Positions 24,725 to 35,107 of a stretch of 64,000 nucleotides of DNA are shown piece by piece. A model generated the notes under the pieces. That model had not been told where the DNA came from and did no database searches. It saw nothing but the letters and a program-made list of their open reading frames with translations. Made by a program: the position numbers and the translations under genes. The stretch's first letter is position 1. Every line of letters begins with the position of its first letter. This DNA is from Pseudomonas soli (GTDB taxonomy: Bacteria > Pseudomonadota > Gammaproteobacteria > Pseudomonadales > Pseudomonadaceae): the NCBI RefSeq assembly GCF_900110655.1, contig NZ_FOEQ01000010.1:104808-168807 (forward strand), given 5' to 3'.

Positions 24725-25747
24725 ATGAGCACGAAAGACACGATTTCCATGCAACTGGTGCGCGAGGCCCTGTTGCAGACCTGCCGTGGCGACGAAGCGG
24801 ATGCTGCTTTGCTGGCACGTGCCGGTATCGATGCTGGCGCCCTGTACCTGCCCGAGGCGCGTGTTGCCGCGCAATCCTATGCGCGCCTCTGGCGCTTGCT
24901 GGCCCGCCGTTGCGACGACGAGTTTTTCGCCATGGATGCTCGCGGGCTGCGTACCGGCAGCCTGGCGTTCATGTGCCGTGCGAGCATGGCGCAGCAAACT
25001 CTGGGCGACGGTCTCGAGATGGCGCTGAAGTTTCTTGCACTGATGCTCGAAGATCTGCAGCCGTGCCTGGTGCGGCAACAGGGGTTGGCGCAACTGGTCA
25101 TTGATGAACCGCGCGCCGAGCCGCGTCGAGCCTTCACCTATTTCACCTTCTGGATGATCGTGCACGGCGTGGCCTGCTGGCTGGCCGGGCGGCGCATCCC
25201 TATCCTGGGCATCGAATTGCGCTGCGCCGAACCGCCGTTTTGTGATGATTACCGGGTCATGTTCTCCGAGAACCTGCAGTTCGACCGTCCGCGGACACGC
25301 ATGATCATCCCAGCAGATTGTCTCGGCCTACCGTTGCGGCGCAGCGAGCAGGAGTTGCAGCGCTTTCTCGCTCAAGCACCGGGTAATATCCTGGTGCGTT
25401 ATCGCGACCCGACCAGCTTGGCACGGCGTATTCGCACCGACCTGCTGCGCCAGGCCCCCGCGCAGTGGCCGGCGTTGGATAGCCTGGCGCAAAGCCTGTG
25501 CCTGTCTGCTTCGACCCTGCGCAGGCGTCTTGCCGAAGAGGGGCAGACCTACCAAAGGCTGAAGGACAGTGTGCGGCGTGAGCTCGCCACTACCTGGCTG
25601 GTGGGCGCGGAACCGGCGATGGGCGAGATCGCCGAACGTTTGGGGTTTGCCGATGCCAGCTCGTTCTACAAGGCCTTTCGCAAGTGGTTCGGGTGCAACC
25701 CGGGGCAGTACCGCGCTGTGATCCAGGCGCGCCACGCTGGCAATTGA
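24725..25747 (+). CDS. AraC-family regulator
   Basis: A 340-residue regulator with an Arabinose_bd-type N-terminal domain and a C-terminal AraC HTH (about 245–335): LAQSLCLSASTLRRRLAEEG then IAERLGFADASSFYKAFRKW and GCNPGQYR. This architecture (OruR/ArgR-like) is common in pseudomonads. The start lacks a clear ribosome site. In P. putida, as I recall, such a gene lies directly upstream of the fadDx cluster; here two giant toxin-like genes separate them, so control of the β-oxidation operon is plausible but unproven. Confidence 0.88.
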   Translation: MSTKDTISMQLVREALLQTCRGDEADAALLARAGIDAGALYLPEARVAAQSYARLWRLLARRCDDEFFAMDARGLRTGSLAFMCRASMAQQTLGDGLEMALKFLALMLEDLQPCLVRQQGLAQLVIDEPRAEPRRAFTYFTFWMIVHGVACWLAGRRIPILGIELRCAEPPFCDDYRVMFSENLQFDRPRTRMIIPADCLGLPLRRSEQELQRFLAQAPGNILVRYRDPTSLARRIRTDLLRQAPAQWPALDSLAQSLCLSASTLRRRLAEEGQTYQRLKDSVRRELATTWLVGAEPAMGEIAERLGFADASSFYKAFRKWFGCNPGQYRAVIQARHAGN

Positions 25748-25813
25748 TTCCGTCTGCAGTGGAGCGGGCAGATACTTCAGCGTTGAGGGTTTCCAGCCAC
25801 AGGATCGACCCTC

Positions 25814-28800
25814 ATGCAACAGGCGCCACTGCACCCAAAGCTCGAACACCCGACTGATGACTTTCTCAGTGAGGTATTGCCGGACTGGTTGAGGCGGGCC
25901 AGTGCCGCCCAAGTGATGGCGTTGCGCGATGCCTATAAGGCCCACCTCAGAAGCCAGGCTGAAGTGTCGGCTGTATTCAGGCGGTTGGAACCCGTGGATA
26001 CGTTTGCCCGGCGCTTGCTGGCGGAGGCGTTCTACCAGGAGCAATCTGTGCTCTTGGACCTCGACAGCGCGAACTGGCGGGAGCAGCGTCGCAGGTTCAA
26101 GGTGGAAACGGGAAAACTCCCCACGGATGAGTCGTACTTCGTGAAGGTGCCCGCTTTGCAGAGGTTGATGCAGAATTTTGCAAAAGGTGAATCTTTCTAC
26201 ATGGAAACGGCACTGGTTTATCCGCCAATTCCGGGCACCGACGTGCCGGAACGGATTGCCCTCGGTGACGCTGCACAGATTGTCAGTGTCTGCCGCAGGA
26301 CTGATGTGGGCGCACGTTACCAGGAGCATCTGGCCCAGTTGTTCACTCCTGCATTCCAGCAATCCCTGGCCAACAGCCTTCGCCAAGCCCTTGCCCTGCA
26401 GCTCGAGATAGCCGCCACCCGGGGCCTTTTGCCGCCAGCCGAAGCCCAGATTGTGCGCGATGTGGTGGCGGGGCGGGCAGGCACGCTTCAGAACGGCCGG
26501 ACAGTGCGGTGTGGCCCGTTGCAAGTATTGGGTTGCACTTTGCATGCGGCGCTGGTTGTGGAGCTCGGTAGCGACGACCAGCGGCATGCAGGCAGCGTGC
26601 TGCTGGTGCTGTCGGACGATGCCCACGCTGCCCTCCGACATCTGGTTTCCTGGCGTGTGATCAACTTCCAGCTGGTTGAAATGTTCAAGGATCCTGCTCG
26701 GTGTGCGGCGCTTGTACAACGGATCTCGCTGCGCGAGCGGGCCGGATTTCTCACCACGCTGGCTAAGCGGCTGGCCGATGAGGACCCTGATCTTGAGCCG
26801 ACGTTCGCCAACCTGCCGCAGGGGCAGTTCGAGGGCCTGGCTTTACAGCAGTTGGAGCGGATACGCGAAGATGCGCGCTTCCTGGCTGTGCCGACAGCTG
26901 ATGCGGACTCCAGGCAAGCGCTGGAACGTGAGCAATCTCTGGCGTCGGCAGGGTTGGCCCTGCTCAACCTGGCCGGGTTGTTCGTGCCGGCGATTGGCGC
27001 GTTGCTGTTGGCGGACATGGTGACGCACACACTGTCGGAAGTTTACGAAGGAGTCAGGCACTGGACCTTGGGCCATCAGCATGAAGCCCTCGAGCATCTG
27101 CTAGGGGTTGCCGAGAACCTGGCGGTAACTGCCGCGGTGGCCGCGGGGGGAGCGCTGGTGGCGCGTGGCTTTGTCCGGAGCACCTTCGTCGATGGGCTGG
27201 AGCCCATCAACAACGTCGCGGGCCGTCAACGGCTTTGGTCAAATGACCTGTCGCGTTATCAGGGCGAGCGGCCGAGCGCGACGCTTTACGAACTGGACAA
27301 TGGTTTGCACACCGATGGCGTGCGGCATTGGTGGCTCCACGGTGGTAAGTACTGGCGGGTGCGTGCCCTGGGTGAGCATGGCCCCTGGCGCTTGCAGGAC
27401 CCCACGGATGAGACCGCGTTTGGTCCTTCTCTGGAGCGTAACAATGAAGTTTCCTGGCAATTGTTTAGCGAGCGGCCGCTTGAGTGGCAGGGGGCCCAGA
27501 TGCTGCTGCAACGCCTCTGGCCAGCCTCCTCGGCGTTAGGGAGCGAGCGAGTCGCCCAGGTGCTCAAGGTGGCGGACGTGAGCCAGGAGCATTTACGCGG
27601 CTTGCTGGTGGAGAAGCGCCCGTTGCCAGTGGCGTTACGCGACACCTTGGAGCGCTTTAGCGCAGATGATCGGATAGAGCGATTCTTTGCCCATCTCGGC
27701 AGGTCTGACAGTGAGTTGTGGCAATGGTGCCTGGACGATCTGGGGCTGCAAACCCTGTCGCGAGATGAACAGGTGGAGCAGGTTGCCGAGCGTGCCGCCA
27801 GCCTGCGGCCCCGGTTGCTCGATTACCTGGCTGGTCGCTATCTGAAGTCAGACTCCCTTGGCTGGCTTATCCAGCGCGATTTCCCGGGTTTGCCTGATGC
27901 GTATGCATTGCATGTTCTACAACACATCACGGCTGGGCAACGTGTCGCCCTGCGCACTCAGGCGCGGCTGCCGTTGGCGGTGGCACAGCATGCGCGCCAG
28001 CTGCTGCAGGTGGCCAGGCTGACCCGCATGCGTGAAGGGCTGTACCTGGCTGGCAGCCATCACCCAGGTCTGGATGAGTTGGTCTTCTGCCTCTTGCGCG
28101 AGCACGCCGGTTGGCCGGCTGCAACAAAAGTGGAACTGCGCGAGGGCTCAACTGACGGTCGCCGGCTGGCGTGTTTGCCTGAACCGGAACAGGCTGGCGT
28201 GAATGTGGTGATGGTCCGGCACAACGGTCGCTACCGCCTGTATGACGTGACCGGCACCGAGTCGCAAGCGAGGGCGCCAGGGCCACTTGAGCTAGACGAA
28301 GCGTTGCTGGCCTGCCTGCCAGTCGCGGACCGACGACGCCTCGGTTGGCATGGCGACGAGGCGTTGACTCAAATGCGCCTGACGCTGCAGCGCTGGCTGC
28401 CGCAAGGGCGTGAGGCCTTGCTTGAATTGTTGGGTGCCCGTGACGTTGGCGCGCCTCAAAACCCCATTCGGCGCCTGCCCGATGGCCGCGTTGGCTACTT
28501 GCTCAGCGGCAGGGGCGCAGGGGGCAATGCCGGCCAGCAGCTGATGCGTGCACGCATTCGAAGCCTGTATCCAGGCTTCAATGACCAGGAAGTGCAAACG
28601 TTTCTGGGCATCTTGCTGGAGCAGCCGGGATCGGCGTTGGGCAATCTGTTGCGGCAGGAACAGCAGTATCACAGGTTCAGTGAAGCATTGACGCGTTGGG
28701 TGGAAGGCACGCGCACCACTGCCAGCCAGTCTGCCCGCCTGTTGGTCGCAGACGAGCTGCGACGCAGCTGGCGCCTGATCGGCGAGCATATCGTCGACCA

Positions 28801-30280
28801 GCACGGAGCATCTCAGGGCATGCGCCTGAGCCTGACAGGCGTACCTTTACGCAGTCTTCCCGAGCTCCCGGTCGACACCGACTTCGCCCACGTGGCTGAA
28901 CTGGTACTCAGTGACCTGGCGTTGGAACATGTTCCCGCCACCTTCTTGCGCTGTTTTTCTCAGCTGCGCTGGTTGAACCTGAGTGACAATCGCCTGACCG
29001 AGGTGCCTGCCGAATTGATGCATCTGTCTCATCTGACCAACCTCCGGCTGGCTGGCAACCAGATCCGCATGACCGCAGCGGGGGTTGCCGCCCTTGGCAA
29101 TCTCACACGCTTGCGCATCCTCGATCTGAACCACAACCCCTTGGGAGCAATTGCTCTGCAGTTGGATGCGCTGGGCCGCTTGCGCGAACTGCACATGCGA
29201 GGCGCGAATTTGCAGACGGTGCCTGCGCAACTGCACCGTTGCCGTTTGCTGGAGCTTGTCGACTTGCGTGATAACCATATTGGCGCACTACCCGAGATGC
29301 TGCTCGAAGCCCCCGAGGCTTTGCGAATGGCCGTCAGGTTGTCCGGCAATCCGTTATCCAATGCTGTCAGGCAGCGCATGCTGGCTGCGGGCGCAGTGGG
29401 GGCCGCCGTGGACGCGCAACTGCCGGCGGTGGCCACAGCACGTGAGCGATGGTTGGCGTTGGTCGAGGCGCCGCGGCGTGGTATCAGCGAAGCACATTGG
29501 GATGGCCTTCAGGGCGAGGGGGGCAGCGACGAGTTTTTCGGGTTGCTGAAGGAGCTGACCAGCACCCGTGATTATCAACTCATTCCTGCTGATCTGGGGC
29601 GGCGGGTCTGGACCATGCTGGAGGCGATGCACAGCGATACGGTGTTACGTGAAGAACTGTTCAACCTGGCTGCTGACTCGCGAACCTGTGCCGATAGTGT
29701 GGCGGCCTGTTTCAGTGCCCTGGAGGTACGATTGTACCTGCGCCAGGCGCTTCAACAGGATGAGCCTGTGGCCGCACGGCTGACTCGCTTGCGCGTAGCC
29801 AGGCAGTTGTTCCGTCTTGAACAGGTTGAGCGTTTGGCCCGGGAGGATGTGCAGGCTCGCGTGGCGCAAGGGCAGACTGTCGACGAAATCGAGGTCAGCC
29901 TGGCCTACCGGACTGGTTTGGCTGTCGAACTGGAGCTTCCAGGCCAGCCAAGGACGATGCAGTTCAGCACCATTGCAGATGTCAGCCAGCAGCAATTGGC
30001 CGTGGCCGCTGCTGCGGTACGTGAAGCGGAAGGCAGTGACCAATTGGTGCGTTTCGTGACCCAGCGCGATTTTTGGCGAGAGTATCTGCAACGCGAGCAG
30101 CCGGCGACATTCAGCGCAGTTGAGGAACCATTCTCGGAACGTCTGGAAGCATTGAGCGGACTCGCCGCTGGTGGCGAAGGCGCTTATCTGGTCGAGGTCG
30201 ACAGGCTGACGGCCGAGCGCAGGGCCGCGATCGAGGCGCTCGTGTTGCGGCTGACCCAGGAAGCAATGGGAGTGACATGA
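25814..30280 (+). CDS. Giant LRR protein with NEL-type E3 ubiquitin ligase domain
   Basis: A 1488-residue toxin-like protein. Residues 1 to about 1000 resemble the dermonecrotic-toxin (DUF6543) region of large pseudomonad proteins, with a hydrophobic hairpin at about 375–406 and 435–452. About 1008–1182 are leucine-rich repeats (QLRWLNLSDNRLTEVPAEL, RILDLNHNPLG, LELVDLRDNHIGALP). About 1205–1488 match the IpaH/SspH NEL ubiquitin ligase domain; the C-x-D active-site motif is present as Cys1292 and Asp1294 (SRTCADSVAACFSAL). Known NEL proteins ubiquitinate host proteins after type III secretion. No secretion genes lie in this window, so its export route is unknown. Starts ATG 25814, stop TGA. 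Confidence 0.82.
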   Translation: MQQAPLHPKLEHPTDDFLSEVLPDWLRRASAAQVMALRDAYKAHLRSQAEVSAVFRRLEPVDTFARRLLAEAFYQEQSVLLDLDSANWREQRRRFKVETGKLPTDESYFVKVPALQRLMQNFAKGESFYMETALVYPPIPGTDVPERIALGDAAQIVSVCRRTDVGARYQEHLAQLFTPAFQQSLANSLRQALALQLEIAATRGLLPPAEAQIVRDVVAGRAGTLQNGRTVRCGPLQVLGCTLHAALVVELGSDDQRHAGSVLLVLSDDAHAALRHLVSWRVINFQLVEMFKDPARCAALVQRISLRERAGFLTTLAKRLADEDPDLEPTFANLPQGQFEGLALQQLERIREDARFLAVPTADADSRQALEREQSLASAGLALLNLAGLFVPAIGALLLADMVTHTLSEVYEGVRHWTLGHQHEALEHLLGVAENLAVTAAVAAGGALVARGFVRSTFVDGLEPINNVAGRQRLWSNDLSRYQGERPSATLYELDNGLHTDGVRHWWLHGGKYWRVRALGEHGPWRLQDPTDETAFGPSLERNNEVSWQLFSERPLEWQGAQMLLQRLWPASSALGSERVAQVLKVADVSQEHLRGLLVEKRPLPVALRDTLERFSADDRIERFFAHLGRSDSELWQWCLDDLGLQTLSRDEQVEQVAERAASLRPRLLDYLAGRYLKSDSLGWLIQRDFPGLPDAYALHVLQHITAGQRVALRTQARLPLAVAQHARQLLQVARLTRMREGLYLAGSHHPGLDELVFCLLREHAGWPAATKVELREGSTDGRRLACLPEPEQAGVNVVMVRHNGRYRLYDVTGTESQARAPGPLELDEALLACLPVADRRRLGWHGDEALTQMRLTLQRWLPQGREALLELLGARDVGAPQNPIRRLPDGRVGYLLSGRGAGGNAGQQLMRARIRSLYPGFNDQEVQTFLGILLEQPGSALGNLLRQEQQYHRFSEALTRWVEGTRTTASQSARLLVADELRRSWRLIGEHIVDQHGASQGMRLSLTGVPLRSLPELPVDTDFAHVAELVLSDLALEHVPATFLRCFSQLRWLNLSDNRLTEVPAELMHLSHLTNLRLAGNQIRMTAAGVAALGNLTRLRILDLNHNPLGAIALQLDALGRLRELHMRGANLQTVPAQLHRCRLLELVDLRDNHIGALPEMLLEAPEALRMAVRLSGNPLSNAVRQRMLAAGAVGAAVDAQLPAVATARERWLALVEAPRRGISEAHWDGLQGEGGSDEFFGLLKELTSTRDYQLIPADLGRRVWTMLEAMHSDTVLREELFNLAADSRTCADSVAACFSALEVRLYLRQALQQDEPVAARLTRLRVARQLFRLEQVERLAREDVQARVAQGQTVDEIEVSLAYRTGLAVELELPGQPRTMQFSTIADVSQQQLAVAAAAVREAEGSDQLVRFVTQRDFWREYLQREQPATFSAVEEPFSERLEALSGLAAGGEGAYLVEVDRLTAERRAAIEALVLRLTQEAMGVT

Positions 30281-30362
30281 GCGCGGATATCGACGCTGCT
30301 TATGAAGGCGTGCCGCGATACCGTGGGCGGTAACCTGGGACGCGTGGCGAGGGGGCGTTTTA

Positions 30363-30387
30363 CACCCTGCGTCAGGAGCGCAGGGTG
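30363..30387. terminator. Hairpin between the two NEL genes
   Basis: CACCCTGCG at 30363–30371 pairs with CGCAGGGTG at 30379–30387. No U-run follows, so it may only attenuate. The rest of the 252-bp spacer shows nothing more than an AAGGAGA ribosome site before the next ATG. Confidence 0.5.
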
Positions 30388-30532
30388 ACTGGCGCTCCTC
30401 GCCCCGTCGCATGATGGGGCAGCTCGGCGCCGTTCGCGTGCCGTGAAGCAAAAAGAGGTGCAGTTCCTTCTGCGTTTAGCGTCGGCGGTCGGGGAGCATT
30501 GACGGGTCGCTACCGTCAACCAAGGAGACTCC

Positions 30533-33500
30533 ATGACCACAACCGCGGAACGTACGACTGAACAGAAAATCACCAGTGCTACGCATGACTTCATACGCGC
30601 CAGGCTACCCGACTGGCTGAGCCGGGCTTCGCTGGCCCAGATCAGAGATCTACGGGCGCGCTTCAAGGAACATCGGGCAAGCCAGGCGCGGCTGCGGGCT
30701 GTTACTGCCCAATTGCAATCGCTGCAGGTGTTCGCCGAACGGCACTTCAGCGGGTTGCTCAGGCAACCACTGCCCGAAGGTACGACCTTTGCCGAACTTG
30801 AATGGCGGGTCGTGACGCCCCGCTTCGACACGCTTGCAGGCCAGGCGTTACCCAGTTACGGCTATAGCGAGAGCCGGCGTAACGGGCTGCAGCAACTGAT
30901 GAGCAACTTCCCGGCGCACAGCACTTATTACAAAGGTACAGGCCTGGTGCTTGCAGGCACGGACGCTGTCCTTTCGGGCGAGTCCGGCGAACTGGTCGCA
31001 GGCTGTCGGGAGCTGGATGCAGGTAGCCGCTATCAGGACTTGCTGGCGCAGGTTTTTTCGCCCGCGACCGAGGAGCTGCTGGCCGATCACAAACGTTCAG
31101 GTTTGCGGCTTGCCACCAAGATCGCTGTGTTGCAAGGCGAAATAGACGCTTTCGGCGAAAGCGCCTTGCGTGGGGTACTCGATGAGGAAATAGGTCTGCT
31201 GCACATCGGGCTGAGGGCTTACCCAGGTTTGTTGCAGGTGCTGGAGCAGCCTGTTGCTGACGGCATGCTGATCGAATTGAAAGATCAGCACGGTCAGTCT
31301 CAGGGGATCGTGCTTTATCTGCCGACAGATCCGGTGAAGGCCCTGCGCTATTTTCGCGACGCGGCCGTGCTGGAGCAGGCCCTTGCCATGTTGCTGCAAG
31401 CGCCGGCTTACCGGCAGCATTTCAGCCAGTTGATCAGCTTGCGGCACAGGGCAGGTTTCCTGCGTACGCTTGAACTGCGGCTGCAGGATCAGGTTCCCGA
31501 CCTGCGGGTGCAGGCGAGGACTGTTCAAGGGAGCGTGTTTGCCAGGATGGCCGCAGAGCAGGTGCTACGGGTGAAAGATGATGCACGCCTGTTGCTCGTG
31601 CCAACGGCGCAAGCCGATGCCCAGGCCGCACGCGAGCGCTTTGAACAGTGGACGTCGGCCGGCATGAGCCTGGTCAATCTGGCCGGGTTATTCATCCCGG
31701 TGGTCGGCGCGATCTTGCTGGGGCAATTGTTGGTCCAGACGCTGTCCGACATCTATGAAGGCGTTGCCGACTTGAGCGAAGGGCACCAGCATGAAGCCTT
31801 GGAGCACCTGTTCAATGTGCTTGAAACGGTGGCGGTGGGCAGCGCCGTGGTGGCAGGGGTTGCACTGTTGCAAGGTGGCCTGCTCGATACCCTGCAACCG
31901 GTGAGCCTCGGCGCGAGGGGACAGCGCCTATGGTCTGGGGACCTCGATCCCTACCAGTCCCGCCCAGAAGGCGCGAGCCTGGGCGCGGATGGCCTGTATC
32001 GTCAAGGCACGCAATGCTGGATGCGCTCAGGGACGCGTTACTTCGAGGTGCACCGGCAGGAGCCAAATGGCTTTTATCGTCTGCGTCACCCTCTGCGTGC
32101 TGATGCCTATGGCCCGATAGTGCTGCATAACGGTGAGCGCTGCTGGCAACTGATGTGCGAGCAACCACTGGACTGGCAGGACAGCGCCCGCATGCTTGAT
32201 ACCCTCTGGCCGCAACATCCTGCCATTGACTCGGCCAGGGCCCGGCAGATCCTGCAGGTGGCAGGCGTCGACCAGGATGAACTGCGCGGTATCCTGGTCG
32301 AGAACCGTGTCGTGCCGGTGAACCTCAGGGAGACCCTGCGGCGTTTCGAGCAGGATTCGCGCGTTGACCGGTTCTTTGCCCACGTTCGCAGCGGCCAACT
32401 GCCGCAAGGGGATATTCCCTTGCTCCGCTGGTGCGAAGCGCAAGAGCAGGTCGGTAGCGGAATGAGCAACGTGCTTGCCCATGAACATGCCCTGCGTGGC
32501 CCCTTGCTGGAGCACCTGACAGCGTGGCCTGCCAGCGACGATGAGCTGGTACGCGTGCTCGTGCGGGACTTTCCTGGCCTGCCGGTGGCTTATGCCCGTG
32601 AGTTGGCGGCAGAGGCAGATGCGACACAGCGCAGCCAATCGCTTGCCACTGGCAGGCTGCACCTGGAACTTGCCAGCCGAGCCGCTGCGTTGCTGCGTGT
32701 GGTGCGCCTGAGCCGTGCGCTGGAAGGCCTGTACCTGACCTGCGCCTACAGTGATGAAACCGGTGCGTTGGTGATGGCGTTACTGGCTCAGGGTGATCCC
32801 ATCTCGGTGAGCCTGGAGTTGCGTGAGGGGACGGTGAACGGGCGTCTGATTGGCAGCATCGTCGCCGCTGATGATGCGGTGGCCTGCAAGGTGATGGTGC
32901 GCAGCCAGGGACGTTTCCTGGTTTACGGCAGCGATGGTCGACCATTGGCGCTGGCGCATGACAGGTCAGCAGATATCTTTTCTGTCATATGCGAGACGCT
33001 CACCGCCCGGCAATTAGCCGAGTTGGGTGTGGACAGTGGCGACCGGGCAGTGCAACTGCGTGCTCAGATCGTCGGTCAAGTGCCTGCAACGGGTGACGGT
33101 ATTTCGCGTTTGCTGGGCTGGCCAGCACAACCACGCTGGTTCAACCCCGGCAGGCGGCTGGAGGATGGCCGTGTGGGGTATCTGCTCAGCGGCCGCGAAC
33201 CGGGGCGAGGGAGTGCGCGGGAGGTGCTACGGCGCGGCCTGCAACGGTATTTCCTCGGCTTGCAGGATGCTCAGCTGGATGCCGAAATAGAACGCCTGCT
33301 CCGGGGCAGGGGCACTGCGTACCAAATACTGGCCGACCTCCAGGATGACCATGAGGCTTTGGACCAGGCGCTCAATCGCTGGGTTTCGGCGGCGTTGAGC
33401 GACGCCGTGCGCCGATCGCGCATGCGCGTTGCCGCTGACTTGCGCCGAGCCTGGAGAGCGCAAGGTGAGCTGGTGCGGGATGCTCAAGGCGCAGTGATTG

Positions 33501-34984
33501 GCCAGCGCCTGCACCTTCTGGGCCCGCGTATCAGCAGTCTTCCCGAGCTCCCAGCCACGTTGGAGTTCGCTCACCTGACAGTGCTGGCCATCAATGAAAC
33601 CGCGATCACTCACGTGCCTGCGCAGTTCATGCAGGGGCTGATTGCACTGCGGGTATTGAACATGAACAACAATCGGTTGTTGCGCCTTCCAGAGGGTATC
33701 GGTTACCTCAGCGCGCTGCGGGAATTGCACTTGCGCCACAATGACATACGTCCGGATTTAGCCTCCCTCACACGGTTGCAGAGCCTGGGCCGGCTGACCC
33801 ACCTCGATCTCAGCCACAATCCCCTCGGGGAAACGACCATGAGTTTTAGCCGGCTACCGCATCTCGTACAACTGCGCCTGCAAAACTGTCGCCTCGAGCA
33901 GTGGCCGAGAGATATCGGGCTTTGTGGCTTCCTTGAGCAGGTGGACTTGAGGAGCAACCAACTGGTTGGCGTGCCGGGCGAGGTATTGGCGATGCCGTAC
34001 GAGTTTCGCCGCTCCTTGTTGGTAGACGGCAACCGTTTGAGCTCCCTGGACCTTTTGCGATTGCAGGCGTTGGATGCCATCGTCGAGGAAAATGAGCTAT
34101 TGAGCTCCCCAGTGGACGATCCGGTGCTCGTCCGGGCCTGGTGGGTCGACGGCGATGCGGCGGCCCAGCCGGCACGAGACCGGCGCTGGCAGCGCCTGCA
34201 GGCAACAGCCGAAGGGGGTGAGCTGATCGGCCTGTTGCAACGGCTGATACCCCTTGCCGATTATGCCTGGCCTCGCGCAGAGCTCCTGGAAAACGCCTGG
34301 CTCTTGCTGATGGCCATCGACACCGACGCTGACTTGCAGGCGACGGTGTATCGTCTCGCAGCGCAGCGGCCGGTAAACGACAACGCAGTGATGGACTGCT
34401 TCAGCCAGATGTGGGTGAGCCGCCTGCGCAACCAGGTTGCTCAGGCGCAGGTCGCCACCTCCGGCGCCGAGCTGTATGCGCTGGGGCGTAGCTTGTTCCG
34501 CCTGGAACAGGTGCAGCGCATTGCCCGGCAGGATACAGCGCGGCGCAGCCTTCAGCGCGAGGTCCATGATGCCCTTGGCATTCGCCTGGGGTATCGGGTT
34601 GGCCTGCGTCAATGGCTGCGCTTGCCGGGCCAGCCGCACGCCCTGCGTATCACCGATCTCAATCGTGTGAGCGCAGATCAACTGCTCGCGGCGCGGCGAA
34701 CGGTGCGCGCCCTGGAAACGCCGGGGGCATTGGCAAGCTACCTGAGCCAGCGACCATTCTGGCAAGGCTTTCTCTCACGGCGTTATCGCCCAGCCTTCGA
34801 GGCTTTGGAGCAACGGGTTAACGAGCGCCAGCAGGTTTTGCAGGCACGCCGTGGGACGCTCGATACCGCGCAGTTCCAGGATGAGCAGGGGGTGCTGGAT
34901 GAGCAGCGGGCAGAGGAGACCCAAGCCTTGAGGGTCGAGCTGAGCTTGCAGTTCATACGAGGATGGGAGCGGGGCCTGGGGTGA
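30533..34984 (+). CDS. Second giant LRR/NEL protein with inactivated catalytic site
   Basis: A 1483-residue paralogue of the preceding protein with the same order: N-terminal toxin-type region, hydrophobic segment at about 370–406, leucine-rich repeats about 996–1166 (RVLNMNNNRLLRLPEGIGYL, THLDLSHNPLGE, EQVDLRSNQLVGVP), NEL-like C-terminus about 1180–1483. In an ungapped alignment the active-site C-A-D of the first protein is N-D-N here (Asn1282, Asp1283, Asn1284 in RPVNDNAVMDCFSQM), so the catalytic Cys and the paired Asp are both gone. It should not form the ubiquitin thioester. It might be a decoy, a binding partner or a protein decaying after duplication. Confidence 0.8.
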   Translation: MTTTAERTTEQKITSATHDFIRARLPDWLSRASLAQIRDLRARFKEHRASQARLRAVTAQLQSLQVFAERHFSGLLRQPLPEGTTFAELEWRVVTPRFDTLAGQALPSYGYSESRRNGLQQLMSNFPAHSTYYKGTGLVLAGTDAVLSGESGELVAGCRELDAGSRYQDLLAQVFSPATEELLADHKRSGLRLATKIAVLQGEIDAFGESALRGVLDEEIGLLHIGLRAYPGLLQVLEQPVADGMLIELKDQHGQSQGIVLYLPTDPVKALRYFRDAAVLEQALAMLLQAPAYRQHFSQLISLRHRAGFLRTLELRLQDQVPDLRVQARTVQGSVFARMAAEQVLRVKDDARLLLVPTAQADAQAARERFEQWTSAGMSLVNLAGLFIPVVGAILLGQLLVQTLSDIYEGVADLSEGHQHEALEHLFNVLETVAVGSAVVAGVALLQGGLLDTLQPVSLGARGQRLWSGDLDPYQSRPEGASLGADGLYRQGTQCWMRSGTRYFEVHRQEPNGFYRLRHPLRADAYGPIVLHNGERCWQLMCEQPLDWQDSARMLDTLWPQHPAIDSARARQILQVAGVDQDELRGILVENRVVPVNLRETLRRFEQDSRVDRFFAHVRSGQLPQGDIPLLRWCEAQEQVGSGMSNVLAHEHALRGPLLEHLTAWPASDDELVRVLVRDFPGLPVAYARELAAEADATQRSQSLATGRLHLELASRAAALLRVVRLSRALEGLYLTCAYSDETGALVMALLAQGDPISVSLELREGTVNGRLIGSIVAADDAVACKVMVRSQGRFLVYGSDGRPLALAHDRSADIFSVICETLTARQLAELGVDSGDRAVQLRAQIVGQVPATGDGISRLLGWPAQPRWFNPGRRLEDGRVGYLLSGREPGRGSAREVLRRGLQRYFLGLQDAQLDAEIERLLRGRGTAYQILADLQDDHEALDQALNRWVSAALSDAVRRSRMRVAADLRRAWRAQGELVRDAQGAVIGQRLHLLGPRISSLPELPATLEFAHLTVLAINETAITHVPAQFMQGLIALRVLNMNNNRLLRLPEGIGYLSALRELHLRHNDIRPDLASLTRLQSLGRLTHLDLSHNPLGETTMSFSRLPHLVQLRLQNCRLEQWPRDIGLCGFLEQVDLRSNQLVGVPGEVLAMPYEFRRSLLVDGNRLSSLDLLRLQALDAIVEENELLSSPVDDPVLVRAWWVDGDAAAQPARDRRWQRLQATAEGGELIGLLQRLIPLADYAWPRAELLENAWLLLMAIDTDADLQATVYRLAAQRPVNDNAVMDCFSQMWVSRLRNQVAQAQVATSGAELYALGRSLFRLEQVQRIARQDTARRSLQREVHDALGIRLGYRVGLRQWLRLPGQPHALRITDLNRVSADQLLAARRTVRALETPGALASYLSQRPFWQGFLSRRYRPAFEALEQRVNERQQVLQARRGTLDTAQFQDEQGVLDEQRAEETQALRVELSLQFIRGWERGLG

Positions 34985-35107
34985 GCCCGTCAGCGGCCAA
35001 ACCGGTCATCCAGATTGACAGCTTTGGCCATTGCCGCTGATGACGAGCGGCGCGAACATCGTCGGACCGATGGTTAACTCCAAAAAAAACAAACCAGGAG
35101 TCCGACG

